A DNA stretch of 64,000 nt from an uncultured Clostridia bacterium (GTDB taxonomy: Bacteria > Bacillota > Clostridia > Christensenellales > UBA3700), in the NCBI GenBank assembly GCA_947246685.1, contig CAMXSN010000002.1, forward strand, positions 271,485 through 335,484. Direction: 5' to 3'. The first letter of the stretch is position 1. Every line of letters begins with the position of its first letter. Of this stretch, positions 1 through 8,149 are shown piece after piece. Under the pieces are notes generated by a model. It was given only the letters and a program-made list of their open reading frames with translations, made no database searches and had not been told where the DNA came from. A program made the position numbers and the translations under genes.

Positions 1-1
1 C

Positions 2-244
2 AAGGCTATGCCGTTCTGCGTACTCGACGAAATCGAAGCCGCTTTGGACGACGCCAACGTAGGACTTTTTGCGCAGTATCTCAAGAGATTCAGCGACGAA
101 ACGCAATTTATCGTCATCACTCACCGTAAGCCCACGATGGAACTTGCCGACAGACTCTACGGCGTTACCATGCAGGAAAAGGGCGTATCGAAAGTCGTTG
201 CCGTCAACTTGGCAGACGCGGTTAAGCATTCCAAGAACGACTAA
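2..244 (+). CDS. smc: Chromosome segregation protein SMC, C-terminal fragment
   Basis: This is the last 80 residues of an SMC ATPase whose 5' part lies outside the window; the frame is open from the first bases, so no start is claimed. The Walker B stretch FCVLDEIEAALDDANV and the following D-loop are the hallmark of the SMC C-terminal head lobe, and the downstream VITHRK resembles the SMC switch histidine. SMC with ScpA/ScpB compacts and segregates the chromosome. It sits 17 bases ahead of ftsY, the common smc-ftsY arrangement of Firmicutes, so the two are probably cotranscribed. Confidence 0.93.
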   Translation, partial: KAMPFCVLDEIEAALDDANVGLFAQYLKRFSDETQFIVITHRKPTMELADRLYGVTMQEKGVSKVVAVNLADAVKHSKND

Positions 245-261
245 AATTAAAAGGAGTTATT

Positions 262-1155
262 ATGGGATTTTTTGAAAAACTTATCAAAGGATTGAAAAGA
301 ACAAAAGAGGCTTTCTCAAAGAAGATTTATCAGCTCTTTGCAGGCAGAGAACTCAACGACGAATTCTACGAGGAATTGGAAAATACGCTTATCACTTCGG
401 ATCTCGGAGTGGAGGCGACGGAGCAGATAATCAACGAATTCAAAGACGAGTGCTTCAAGAGAAAAATCAAGAAGACCGACGACGCTAAAGATCTGCTCAA
501 AAATATTATGATCGACGCGATAAATTACGATATCGCGGAATACGAGTATCCGTTGGTGATACTTGTCGCGGGCGTCAACGGAGTGGGCAAGACTACTGCG
601 CTCGGCAAACTTGCAAAATATTTTCGCGGCAAAGGAAAAAGCGTTGTGTTAGCCGCGGCGGACACGTTTAGGGCGGCTGCCAGCGAGCAACTCGAAGTGT
701 GGGCGGACAGAGCCAAGGTACGCATAATAAGACACGAAGAGGGAAGCGATCCCGCGGCTGTGGTTTACGACGCTATCAAGTCCGCAAAAGCAAAGGGGAC
801 GGACGTTGTGCTGATTGACACGGCGGGAAGGTTGCAAAACAAGAAAAATCTGATGAACGAACTCGGCAAGATTAACAAGGTTGTCGAAAGGGAATATCCG
901 GAGGCGGATTATCGCACTTATATTGTTATCGACGCTACCACGGGACAGAACGCGCTGTCGCAGGTCGAGGCGTTTGACGAAATAATAGATATGGACGGCA
1001 TTATCCTCAATAAGCTTGACGGTACGGCAAAAGGCGGTGTGGTGTTTGCGATATCGGTAGAGAAAGAATTGCCCGTTTGTTTTATAGGCGTCGGCGAGGG
1101 AATAGACGACTTGCTGGAATTCGACGCATCGTTTTTTATCAACGAACTGTTTTGA
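262..1155 (+). CDS. ftsY: Signal recognition particle receptor FtsY
   Basis: SRP receptor GTPase (297 residues) that docks SRP-ribosome complexes at the membrane. It has the short N-terminal helical part seen in Gram-positive FtsY (no long acidic A domain), then the N and G domains. Visible GTPase motifs are GVNGVGKT (about residues 104-111), DTFRAAA (134-140), DTAGR (186-190) and NKLDGTAKGG (from 250). The guanine-specificity motif is NKLD, where Ffh here has TKLD; both are accepted forms. An AAGGAG ribosome site lies 7 bases before the ATG. A hairpin terminator follows directly, so the smc-ftsY unit ends here. Confidence 0.97.
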   Translation: MGFFEKLIKGLKRTKEAFSKKIYQLFAGRELNDEFYEELENTLITSDLGVEATEQIINEFKDECFKRKIKKTDDAKDLLKNIMIDAINYDIAEYEYPLVILVAGVNGVGKTTALGKLAKYFRGKGKSVVLAAADTFRAAASEQLEVWADRAKVRIIRHEEGSDPAAVVYDAIKSAKAKGTDVVLIDTAGRLQNKKNLMNELGKINKVVEREYPEADYRTYIVIDATTGQNALSQVEAFDEIIDMDGIILNKLDGTAKGGVVFAISVEKELPVCFIGVGEGIDDLLEFDASFFINELF

Positions 1156-1156
1156 C

Positions 1157-1196
1157 AAAATCCGTATTCGATATCTTCGAATACGGATTATTTTAA
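1157..1196 (+). terminator. Intrinsic terminator after ftsY
   Basis: A perfect 13-bp inverted repeat (1159-1171 with 1177-1189, five-base loop) is followed by an A/T-rich stretch with a short T-run. It separates ftsY from the next gene, which therefore probably has its own promoter. Confidence 0.75.
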
Positions 1197-1242
1197 TTGC
1201 GATTCTATATTCGCAACGGTATTTTATTAACTAGGATGTTTT

Positions 1243-2232
1243 ATGAAAAGCAAGACAAAATATATTCTTAATTCCGAGCAGATAGGTTTAATATTTAAGA
1301 AAGCGGGATTGGGCGACATCAGCGGATTCGAGCCGTTGGGAGCGGGGGAGTTCAACGCCGTGTACTGCGTGATAGCGAGCGGAAAAGAGTACGTGCTTAA
1401 AATCGCTCCTCGCGCCGATTGCAAAGTGCTTACTTACGAAAATCGAATGCTTGCCGGAGAAATTAAATGGTATGAGCGAATAGGTAGGAATACTTCGATA
1501 AGAATACCGGAAATTTATTATAGCGACTTTTCGAGAAATATCGTAAAATCCGATTATTTTATTATGGAGAAACTTGACGGAATGCAACTGGATAAGTTTT
1601 GCGCTACACATAAAGATATTGCGGATTCGACGTGCAAGCTTGCCGCCGCAGCGGCGCAGATACACCGTATAAAAAACGATAAATACGGGTATGAACAAAA
1701 CGTACTGTTCGACAACTGGTATACGGCGGTCAAGTCGATGACACAAAATCTAATTGACGATGCGCAAGCCGTCGGGCGCAAATCAAAGCGCGGCAGAAAA
1801 CTGTTGGAGTATATAGAGAGATACAAAGACGTTTTGGCAAAAGCCGATTGCGCGATGGTCAATTTCGATCTGTGGGCGCCTAACGTAATTTGTCAAACGG
1901 ACGCGGCAGGTTCGGTGTCGTATGCGTGGATAGATCCGGAGAGAACTTTTTGGGGAGACAGAATAGCCGACTTCGTAGCTTTGGAGTTTGGCAAGCCGTT
2001 GCGCGAAAAACAAAAGTCTATAGAATCTTACAACGCCGAGACGGACAATCCTATTTTTATCGACGGAGAAGTAGAGATAAGATATTACGTTGCCGTCGCT
2101 TATCTCGCGCTAATCCAAGAAGTCGAGAAGTATTACCGATATTCGATAATCGATTTCGGATGGTGGAGAAACGTGCTGTCGGGGGGATTTTTGTACAGAC
2201 AGGCGTTTGGATTTTTGAAAAAATTAAAATAA
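1243..2232 (+). CDS. APH/choline-kinase-like phosphotransferase
   Basis: A 329-residue protein of the aminoglycoside phosphotransferase/kinase-like fold. A glycine-rich loop LGAGEFN is at residues 32-38. The catalytic-loop equivalent is NFDLWAPN (207-214), with Asp209 as the presumed base and Asn214 as metal ligand, and a second metal Asp lies in WIDPERTFWGD (Asp231). The usual His of the HGD motif is replaced by Asn207, a variant found in some small-molecule kinases. The substrate cannot be read from sequence; it need not be an antibiotic. It stands alone between two terminator/promoter regions. An AGGA lies a few bases before the chosen ATG. Confidence 0.75.
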   Translation: MKSKTKYILNSEQIGLIFKKAGLGDISGFEPLGAGEFNAVYCVIASGKEYVLKIAPRADCKVLTYENRMLAGEIKWYERIGRNTSIRIPEIYYSDFSRNIVKSDYFIMEKLDGMQLDKFCATHKDIADSTCKLAAAAAQIHRIKNDKYGYEQNVLFDNWYTAVKSMTQNLIDDAQAVGRKSKRGRKLLEYIERYKDVLAKADCAMVNFDLWAPNVICQTDAAGSVSYAWIDPERTFWGDRIADFVALEFGKPLREKQKSIESYNAETDNPIFIDGEVEIRYYVAVAYLALIQEVEKYYRYSIIDFGWWRNVLSGGFLYRQAFGFLKKLK

Positions 2233-2254
2233 TATCAAAAATAAGATAAAAGCG

Positions 2255-2283
2255 TTGACACTTATCTGCGCTTATGTTAGGAT
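2255..2283 (+). promoter_or_regulatory. Promoter for the ylxM-ffh operon
   Basis: TTGACA (2255-2260), a 17-base spacer and TAGGAT (2278-2283) form a good sigma-A-type promoter about 40 bases before the ylxM start. It is the only strong promoter candidate seen upstream of the long ylxM-to-yraN gene run. Confidence 0.6.
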
Positions 2284-2303
2284 ATAAAGGCGAAATACTT
2301 TAT

Positions 2304-2319
2304 AAAGCGTTTTCGCTTT
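2304..2319 (+). other. Hairpin immediately upstream of the ylxM start
   Basis: AAAGCG, a TTTT loop and CGCTTT form a 6-bp hairpin ending 6 bases before the ylxM ATG, where a Shine-Dalgarno sequence would normally lie. No purine-rich ribosome site is visible. The hairpin may shape initiation or be incidental. Confidence 0.35.
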
Positions 2320-2325
2320 AACGTT

Positions 2326-2649
2326 ATGGGAAAGAAAGACAAGCTGTATATCAGCATTTACAACGATTATTACGGGGCGCTGCTTACAGATTATCAAAGG
2401 CGGCTGATAGACGGATATTATAATCTCGATATGTCGTTAAGCGAACTTGCTCAAGAGAACGATATTTCGCCTCAAGGCGTGAGGGACGCTCTTGTCAGGG
2501 CGGAAAAACAGCTTGTGACTTACGAAGAAAAACTTTCGCTTGCCGCAAAGACGCAACGCGTCAGAGAGCTGCTCGAGGACGCGGCTGAGAAGTGTCCGCC
2601 GAGCGAAAAAGAAAAAATAATCAAGGCTATCGGGATTTTGATCGATTAG
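2326..2649 (+). CDS. ylxM: YlxM family helix-turn-helix protein (UPF0122)
   Basis: A 107-residue sigma-factor region 4-like HTH protein of the YlxM family, which is encoded next to ffh in many Firmicutes and is thought to act with the SRP pathway. The HTH is visible as YQRRLIDGYYNLDMSLSELA followed by a recognition helix around SPQGVRDALVRAEKQL (about residues 24-70). The tail is charged. The stop is 12 bases before ffh, and the pair is preceded by its own promoter. There is no clear ribosome-binding site; a hairpin occupies that position. The family call is secure, the molecular role is not. Confidence 0.9.
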   Translation: MGKKDKLYISIYNDYYGALLTDYQRRLIDGYYNLDMSLSELAQENDISPQGVRDALVRAEKQLVTYEEKLSLAAKTQRVRELLEDAAEKCPPSEKEKIIKAIGILID

Positions 2650-2661
2650 CGAGGAGGGAAT

Positions 2662-3996
2662 ATGGGAGCTTTCAGCGGACTCAGCGAGAGACTGTCGCAC
2701 ATCTTTTCAAAGATGAAGAATAAAGGCAGACTTACGGAACTCGAAGTCAAGCAGGCGATGAGAGAAGTGCGTATAGCGTTATTGGAAGCGGACGTAAATC
2801 TTTCCGTCGTAAAACAATTTGTCAACAACGTCAGCGAGAAAGCCGTGGGCGACGAAATACTGCAGGGACTTAATCCTACGCAGCAGGTAATCAAAGTCGT
2901 AAACGACGAACTCGTCAATATTATGGGCGGAAGCCACAGCAAAATAAATATCGCGGACAAACCGCCTACGATTATTCTTATGTGCGGTCTGCAAGGCAGC
3001 GGTAAGACGACTATGTGCGGCAAGCTTGCGGTAATGCTGAGAAAGCAGGGCAAGAATCCTATGCTTGTAGCGTGCGATATCTATCGACCCGCGGCCATCA
3101 AACAGTTGCAGGTAGTAGGCAAGAACGCTAACGTGCCTGTATTTGAAAAAGGACAGATTAATCCGCAGAAAATAGTTAAAGAGGCTTTGAAGCAAGCCGA
3201 GCATAACAACAATGACGTGCTGATTATCGATACGGCGGGCAGACTGCATATCGACGAAGAACTGATGGATGAGATCAGCGGACTCAAAAAGAATTTCAAT
3301 CCACACGAGATACTTCTCGTAGTAGACTCTATGACAGGTCAGGACGCGGTCAACGTAGCGGCGAAATTCAACGAAGTCATGGACGTCACGGGCGTGGTGC
3401 TGACCAAACTCGACGGAGACACCAGAGGCGGAGCGGCGCTGTCGATAAGAGCGGTTACGGGCAAACCTATTAAGTTCTGCGGTATCGGCGAAAAACTCAG
3501 CGACGTCGAGATCTTCTATCCTGACAGAATGGCGTCGAGAATATTGGGAATGGGCGACGTGCTGACGCTTATAGAAAAAGCGCAGTCGGCGTTCAGCGAG
3601 CAGGAAGCGTTGGAGATGCAGAAAAAAATGCGTACCAATACTTTTACTCTCGAAGATTATTTGGCGCAGATGGATAAGATGAAAAACATGGGAGATATGT
3701 CTCAGATGATTTCTATGATCCCCGGACTCGCCGGAAAATTGGGCGGCAAAAACGTGGATATCGACGAATCCAAGATCGCAAGATCCAAGGCAATAATACA
3801 GTCGATGACTCCCAAAGAGAGACGTAATCCCGATATGATCAAATCGTCGCAGAAGAAGAGGATAGCTCAAGGCAGCGGCACGAGCGTGCAGGATATCAAC
3901 TCTCTGCTCAAACAGTTTGCTCAGACGCAGGAAATGATGCAGAAGATGACGAATATGGGCAAAAAGGGAATGAGGGGAATGAAATTTCCATTCTGA
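2662..3996 (+). CDS. ffh: Signal recognition particle protein Ffh
   Basis: SRP54 homologue (444 residues), the GTPase and signal-peptide-binding subunit of SRP. The N domain is followed by a G domain with GLQGSGKTT, DIYRPAA, DTAGR and TKLDGDTRGG, then a methionine-rich M domain near the C-terminus, seen as clusters such as MDKMKNMGDMSQMISMIPG and a MRGMKFPF end. The GxGRSG-like RNA-binding loop appears as a GSGTSVQDIN segment. The gene has a GAGGAGGG ribosome site and follows ylxM by 12 bases. The partner SRP RNA was not found in the window. Confidence 0.98.
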   Translation: MGAFSGLSERLSHIFSKMKNKGRLTELEVKQAMREVRIALLEADVNLSVVKQFVNNVSEKAVGDEILQGLNPTQQVIKVVNDELVNIMGGSHSKINIADKPPTIILMCGLQGSGKTTMCGKLAVMLRKQGKNPMLVACDIYRPAAIKQLQVVGKNANVPVFEKGQINPQKIVKEALKQAEHNNNDVLIIDTAGRLHIDEELMDEISGLKKNFNPHEILLVVDSMTGQDAVNVAAKFNEVMDVTGVVLTKLDGDTRGGAALSIRAVTGKPIKFCGIGEKLSDVEIFYPDRMASRILGMGDVLTLIEKAQSAFSEQEALEMQKKMRTNTFTLEDYLAQMDKMKNMGDMSQMISMIPGLAGKLGGKNVDIDESKIARSKAIIQSMTPKERRNPDMIKSSQKKRIAQGSGTSVQDINSLLKQFAQTQEMMQKMTNMGKKGMRGMKFPF

Positions 3997-4068
3997 TAAA
4001 ATATTGATAAAAATTAAAATTTATATATGCGCCCGCAATGCGGACGCGAGACAAAAGGAGAAAAAACT

Positions 4069-4314
4069 ATGGCAGTAAAATTGAGACTTACAAGAATGGG
4101 TGCTAAAAAGACGCCGTTCTACCGTATCGTGGCAATCGACAGCAGAAAGGCAAGAGACGGACAGTATCTTGACAATATCGGATACTACGACGCTACGAAA
4201 AATCCCGCAGAAATCAGAATCGACAGCGAAAAGGCTGCTTATTGGCTTGGCGTTGGCGCTCAACCGACCGACACCGTCAGAGGTCTCTTGAAGAAACAGG
4301 AAATCATCAAGTAA
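4069..4314 (+). CDS. rpsP: 30S ribosomal protein S16
   Basis: Ribosomal protein S16, 81 residues, of normal length. It begins [11 protein letters not shown] and carries the conserved [19 protein letters not shown] segment. The start at 4069 is chosen because AAAGGAG lies 9 bases upstream; an in-frame ATG at 4027 would add 14 residues not found in the family. It lies in the conserved ffh-rpsP-khpA-rimM-trmD order. Confidence 0.98.
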   Translation: MAVKLRLTRMGAKKTPFYRIVAIDSRKARDGQYLDNIGYYDATKNPAEIRIDSEKAAYWLGVGAQPTDTVRGLLKKQEIIK

Positions 4315-4324
4315 GAGGATCTTT

Positions 4325-4558
4325 ATGGAAGAATTGGTTAGATTTATAGTCAACGAACTCGTTGATAATAAAGATGCGTTTGAGGTCAAATCTCAGGTAG
4401 AAGACGGCATCACGGTCATCAATATCGTCGCAGACAAAGACGAAATAGGCAAGATTATCGGCAAACAAGGCAGAATTGCCAAGGCTATCCGCACGATAGT
4501 CAAGGCCGGTTGCGGCAAAGACAGCAAGAAAGTATCCGTAGAGATCATCGAAAGATAA
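4325..4558 (+). CDS. khpA: KH-domain RNA-binding protein KhpA
   Basis: A single KH domain protein of 77 residues (KhpA, YlqC). The RNA-binding GxxG loop is in IGKIIGKQGRIAKAIRTI. In Gram-positives KhpA pairs with KhpB/Jag and binds small and messenger RNAs, with effects on cell elongation and division. The gene has an AGAGGA ribosome site and its stop overlaps the rimM start (TAATG), pointing to translational coupling. Confidence 0.95.
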   Translation: MEELVRFIVNELVDNKDAFEVKSQVEDGITVINIVADKDEIGKIIGKQGRIAKAIRTIVKAGCGKDSKKVSVEIIER

Positions 4559-5061
4559 TGGAGAGGCTGACGGTCGGCAGAATTTCCAAGCCTCAGGGCG
4601 TGGGAGGTGAGGTGAAAATCGCGCCTCTTACCGACGACGTCAAGAGATTCGGCGCGCTCAAACGGGTATTTATCCGCGGCGAAGAATTTGCCGTGGTTAA
4701 GACGAGGATTTCGCCCAACGGAGTATTTGTCAAATTACAAGGCATAGACAGCCGCGATCAAGCCGAAGCGTTGAGAGACGAAGAAATTCAAATCGACAGA
4801 ACGGACGCGGTAAAATTGCCAAAGGACAGATATTTTATCGTGGATATTATCGGATGCGACGTGTATGCGGGAGATAAGGTCGTTGGCAGGCTCGTCGACG
4901 TGTTGCAGCACGGCGCGGCGGACGTCTACGTAGTCAATACGGCTCGCGGCAGCGCAATGTTTCCGGCTATAAATAGAATATTGCTCGACGTGGACGTGGA
5001 AAATAAAAAGATAATACTTGACGCGCAGGCTTTCGACGACCTTGCGATTTATAGCGAATAG
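4558..5061 (+). CDS. rimM: Ribosome maturation factor RimM
   Basis: RimM assists assembly of the 30S head and binds S19. At 167 residues it is of family length. The N-terminal barrel starts VGRISKPQGVGGEVKI, and the C-terminal PRC-barrel part contains YFIVDIIGCDVYA. The start at 4558 overlaps the khpA stop by one base; a longer in-frame start inside khpA is not supported. It lies between khpA and trmD as in most Firmicutes. Confidence 0.96.
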   Translation: MERLTVGRISKPQGVGGEVKIAPLTDDVKRFGALKRVFIRGEEFAVVKTRISPNGVFVKLQGIDSRDQAEALRDEEIQIDRTDAVKLPKDRYFIVDIIGCDVYAGDKVVGRLVDVLQHGAADVYVVNTARGSAMFPAINRILLDVDVENKKIILDAQAFDDLAIYSE

Positions 5062-5070
5062 CTGTGATGG

Positions 5071-5096
5071 GGGACTGCGAAGTCCCTTGATTTTTT
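5071..5096 (+). terminator. Hairpin with T-tract between rimM and trmD
   Basis: GGGACT, a GCGA tetraloop and AGTCCC are followed by TTGATTTTTT. It resembles a small intrinsic terminator or attenuator inside the operon and could lower expression of trmD and the genes after it relative to the upstream ribosomal genes. Confidence 0.5.
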
Positions 5097-5107
5097 GAGA
5101 GATATTT

Positions 5108-5827
5108 ATGAAGATAAAAGTTGCGACTATATTTCCCGAGATGTTTTCCATACTTGACGTTGGAATACTTGGCAGAGCTAAGCAAAAAGGACTGCTGGAC
5201 GTGCAAGTCGCCAATATAAGAGATTATTCGACGGACAAACATTCCAAGACCGACGACGCGCCTTTCGGCGGCGGCGCAGGTATGGTAATGACGCCTCAAC
5301 CGCTGCACGACGCGATAAACGCGCTGGATCCGACGCGCGTTGCAAGGCGGATTTATTTGTCGCCGCGCGGGAAAACTCTCAATCAAGAGACTGTGGAAGA
5401 ACTTGCCAAAGAGAGAGAGTTGCTGCTGGTATGCGGAAGCTACGAGGGAATAGACGAGCGAGTGATCGAGTTGGATATCGACGAGGAAATTTCCATTGGA
5501 GATTACGTGCTGACGGGCGGAGAACTGCCGGCAATGACATTGATCAACGCCGTCGCCAGATACGTTGAAGGAGTATTGGGAAGCAATCAATCCACCGACG
5601 AAGAGAGCTTCGCAGACGGACTGCTGGAATATCCCCAGTACACGCGGCCGCAAATATTCGAGGGGTTGGCGGTGCCAGAAGTGCTGCTGGGCGGCAATCA
5701 TAAGCAGATCGAAGATTGGCGTTTTAACAAGCGATTGGAAATAACCGAGCAAAGACGTCCAGATATGTATGCGCGCTATCAGGCAAAATCGGCAAACGGC
5801 GATTTGAATACAAGGAGCAAAAAATGA
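5108..5827 (+). CDS. trmD: tRNA (guanine-37 N1)-methyltransferase TrmD
   Basis: SPOUT-class methyltransferase (239 residues) that makes m1G37 in tRNAs and prevents +1 frameshifting. The trefoil-knot SAM site is visible as LVCGSYEGIDERV and SIGDYVLTGGELPAM. The N-terminus KIKVATIFPEMF is typical. The gene ends in an ATGA overlap with the next gene. A terminator-like hairpin lies just upstream. Confidence 0.98.
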   Translation: MKIKVATIFPEMFSILDVGILGRAKQKGLLDVQVANIRDYSTDKHSKTDDAPFGGGAGMVMTPQPLHDAINALDPTRVARRIYLSPRGKTLNQETVEELAKERELLLVCGSYEGIDERVIELDIDEEISIGDYVLTGGELPAMTLINAVARYVEGVLGSNQSTDEESFADGLLEYPQYTRPQIFEGLAVPEVLLGGNHKQIEDWRFNKRLEITEQRRPDMYARYQAKSANGDLNTRSKK

Positions 5828-6126
5828 AATACAAAAATGCTATCGAACAGATATTGGACGAAAACAACGACGAGACAGTCTATCTCAAGAGTAATTCCGA
5901 CGGAGAAATTCAAGCCTTTGAACAGATAGCTTTGATTCCGTATGACAAAAAACTTTACGTCATTTTGGTGAGAAAAGAGGATTTTGACAGCGGAAATACC
6001 GAAAACGGCGGATTGGTCTTTGCGGTGGACGAGAAAAGACAGACGCTGGAACCGGTCGAAGACGACAACGTTATATTCGAGGTGTTTGACGTTTACGACA
6101 GAATTTATGCAGAGGGGAACGAATAA
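5824..6126 (+). CDS. DUF1292 (YrzB-like) small protein
   Basis: A 100-residue acidic protein resembling the DUF1292/YrzB family: a FEQIALIPYDKKLYVIL strand region, a central FAVDEKRQTLEPVEDD and an acidic FEVFDVYDRIY end. Its function is unknown. It is translationally coupled to trmD (ATGA overlap), and its stop overlaps the rbgA start by one base (TAATG). It occupies the place between trmD and rbgA where rplS stands in Bacillus. Confidence 0.7.
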   Translation: MKYKNAIEQILDENNDETVYLKSNSDGEIQAFEQIALIPYDKKLYVILVRKEDFDSGNTENGGLVFAVDEKRQTLEPVEDDNVIFEVFDVYDRIYAEGNE

Positions 6127-6974
6127 TGCATATTCAATGGTATCCCGGACATATGACGAAGGCTATGCGTATGATGCAAGACGCCGTAAAACAGGTCGAC
6201 TGCGTGATATACGTGTTGGATTGCCGTGCGATATCGTCGTGTATTAATCCCAAATTCGACGAAATGATAAAGGATAAACCGGTACTTTATATATTGAGCA
6301 AGAGCGATCTTGTGGAATCCAAAGATATAAAGCTGTGGATAAATTATTTTTCCGCCAAAGGCAAAAAATTCGTCGTGGCGGACAATATTTCCGGCAGACA
6401 GAAAAACGTCATAGTCGATAAGCTGAGAGAAATCAACGCGGCTATGTTGGAAAGATACGCTCAAAAAGGCGCGAATAAGAGCATAAGAGCTATGGTAGTA
6501 GGCGTGCCAAACAGCGGAAAGTCTACGCTCATCAACAGTCTTTGCGGCAGTAAACGCGCTATTACCGGCAATCGTCCGGGAGTTACCAGAGGAAAGCAGT
6601 GGGTATCGCTGGCTCAAGGGATAGAATTGCTCGACACTCCCGGCGCGGTGCCGCCTGCGTTCGAAGATCAGCAAAAGGCATTGCATCTTGCTTTTATCGG
6701 ATCGATAAAAGAGGACGTGCTTTATATGGACGAACTTGCAATAGAGGTCATAAATTATTGCAGAGAAAACAACTATGAGAGATTTTGCGAAAGATATAAG
6801 CTGGGAGACATCGCAGAAGACAACGTGCAGGTTTTTGACGATATTGCAGCAAACAGAGGATATTTGCTAGGCAGGAAGGGCTACGATTACGACCGAACGG
6901 CAAAAGCCTTGGTCGGCGATTTCAAAAATCAGAAACTAGGAAAAATAATGTTGGATTTTCCTCCGATAAATTGA
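6126..6974 (+). CDS. rbgA: Ribosome biogenesis GTPase RbgA (YlqF)
   Basis: Circularly permuted GTPase of 282 residues needed for late 50S assembly. It starts with the family signature WYPGHMTKAMR. The motif order G4-G1-G3 is permuted: the G4 equivalent is LSKSDL (usually NKxD; here Ser replaces Asn), G1 is GVPNSGKSTLIN, a GVTRGKQW switch follows, and G3 is LLDTPG. A C-terminal RNA-binding domain completes it. The next gene starts within a few bases of the stop. Confidence 0.96.
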   Translation: MHIQWYPGHMTKAMRMMQDAVKQVDCVIYVLDCRAISSCINPKFDEMIKDKPVLYILSKSDLVESKDIKLWINYFSAKGKKFVVADNISGRQKNVIVDKLREINAAMLERYAQKGANKSIRAMVVGVPNSGKSTLINSLCGSKRAITGNRPGVTRGKQWVSLAQGIELLDTPGAVPPAFEDQQKALHLAFIGSIKEDVLYMDELAIEVINYCRENNYERFCERYKLGDIAEDNVQVFDDIAANRGYLLGRKGYDYDRTAKALVGDFKNQKLGKIMLDFPPIN

Positions 6975-6981
6975 GGTGTAT

Positions 6982-7614
6982 ATGCCGAGAGAAAAACACG
7001 ATACTTTTAATATGCTTGATTACGAGCGCAGATATTTGAGTCAAGGCGCTAGATTTATCGCAGGAGTCGACGAAGTGGGCAGAGGACCTCTTGCAGGACC
7101 TGTCGTTGTCGCAAGCGTCATAATGCCGCTTGAAGATGAGGAAATTATTCAGGGAGTCAACGATTCTAAAAAGGTCAGCGAGAAAAACAGAGAAATACTT
7201 TTTGAAAAAATCAAAGAAAAAGCATTGGCATACCGTATCGAGAGCGCCGACGAGAAAGTAATAGATAAGATTAACATTTTGCAAGCGACTAAAAATTGTA
7301 TGCGCGACGCAGTCAACGGATTGGATATTCCGCCCGATATAGTGCTTGTCGACGCAATCAAACTCGAGTGCAACTATCCCGTAGACGCTATTATCAAAGG
7401 CGACGCCAAAAGTTATTCCATTGCTTGCGCGTCGATACTCGCCAAAGTCACGAGAGACAGATATATGATAGAAATGGACGCAATCTATCCCGAATACGGC
7501 TTTGCTTCTAACAAAGGTTACGGCGCGGCTAAACATACGGAAGCATTGAAAAAAACGGGAGCTTGTCCGCTGCATAGAAAGACTTTTATCAAAAATTTTG
7601 TAAAGGATGAATAA
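6982..7614 (+). CDS. rnhB: Ribonuclease HII
   Basis: RNase HII removes single ribonucleotides and RNA-DNA hybrids (210 residues). The catalytic acidic residues sit in GVDEVGRGPLAGPV (Asp, Glu), in VLVDAIK and in the ASILAKVTRDR region. The ATG at 6982 is preferred because GAGGTG lies directly upstream; a GTG at 6976 is also in frame but falls in that ribosome site. It overlaps yraN by 8 bases. Confidence 0.95.
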   Translation: MPREKHDTFNMLDYERRYLSQGARFIAGVDEVGRGPLAGPVVVASVIMPLEDEEIIQGVNDSKKVSEKNREILFEKIKEKALAYRIESADEKVIDKINILQATKNCMRDAVNGLDIPPDIVLVDAIKLECNYPVDAIIKGDAKSYSIACASILAKVTRDRYMIEMDAIYPEYGFASNKGYGAAKHTEALKKTGACPLHRKTFIKNFVKDE

Positions 7615-7957
7615 CAGACAGTCGGGTATCGAGGGAGAAAACGCCGCCGTCGAGTATCTGCAAAATCAAGGCTATAAGATTCTGCGTAGAAATTTTTCCG
7701 TCAAAGTAGGCGAGATAGACATCATCGCTCTCGACGGAAATACATTGGTATTTGTCGAAGTCAAATCGAGAGAAAATCTCAGATTCGGGCATCCAATAGA
7801 GAGCATCGGATACAAAAAAGTGAGAAGCATAATCAAGACGGCGCAGTGTTATATGATTGCAGAGAAAAAGCAAAACAGCAGTTGCAGATTCGACGTAATC
7901 GAGGTATTAAGAGGTCAAATAAATCATGTCAAGAATGCTTTCGACGCGTCGTATTGA
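7607..7957 (+). CDS. yraN: YraN family endonuclease-like protein (UPF0102)
   Basis: A 116-residue protein with the nuclease fold core of the UPF0102 family: GEIDIIALDGNTLVFVEVKSR contains the E-D-ExK pattern of PD-(D/E)xK enzymes. The N-terminal GIEGENAAVEYLQNQGYKIL is also typical. Its substrate is unknown; rnhB-yraN adjacency is widespread. It is the last gene of the ylxM operon before the separate rplS promoter. Confidence 0.9.
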   Translation: MNNRQSGIEGENAAVEYLQNQGYKILRRNFSVKVGEIDIIALDGNTLVFVEVKSRENLRFGHPIESIGYKKVRSIIKTAQCYMIAEKKQNSSCRFDVIEVLRGQINHVKNAFDASY

Positions 7958-8034
7958 CGTAAATTGCAAAGTTGCGAGTTGATAAAAATCATAATAAAAA
8001 TAATACAAAACTTGAAATTTGCGCTGAAAAACGC

Positions 8035-8063
8035 TTGCAATATATGTTTTTTAATGCTAAAAT
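8035..8063 (+). promoter_or_regulatory. Promoter of rplS
   Basis: TTGCAA (8035-8040), a 17-base spacer and TAAAAT (8058-8063). About 80 bases of leader follow before rplS. It shows that rplS is an independent transcription unit here. Confidence 0.6.
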
Positions 8064-8149
8064 ACTTAGGCAATGACTTCGGATATTCCTCTGTCGGATA
8101 TATACCCAGACCGTCAAGAATATTTCGTTTTATATTTGGAGGTAAGTCA

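Noticed and set aside
649..1158. Long minus-strand open frame opposite ftsY, and many like it opposite other core genes
   Set aside because: Shadow frames caused by biased codon use of the real gene; no ribosome site, no recognisable domains, and full overlap with a well-conserved protein.
1243..2232. Aminoglycoside resistance gene
   Set aside because: The fold is shared by many metabolite kinases and the catalytic motif is not the resistance type; no mobile context.
8064..8149. L19 leader (ribosomal autoregulatory element) before rplS
   Set aside because: The position is right but I could not identify a convincing conserved hairpin by eye.
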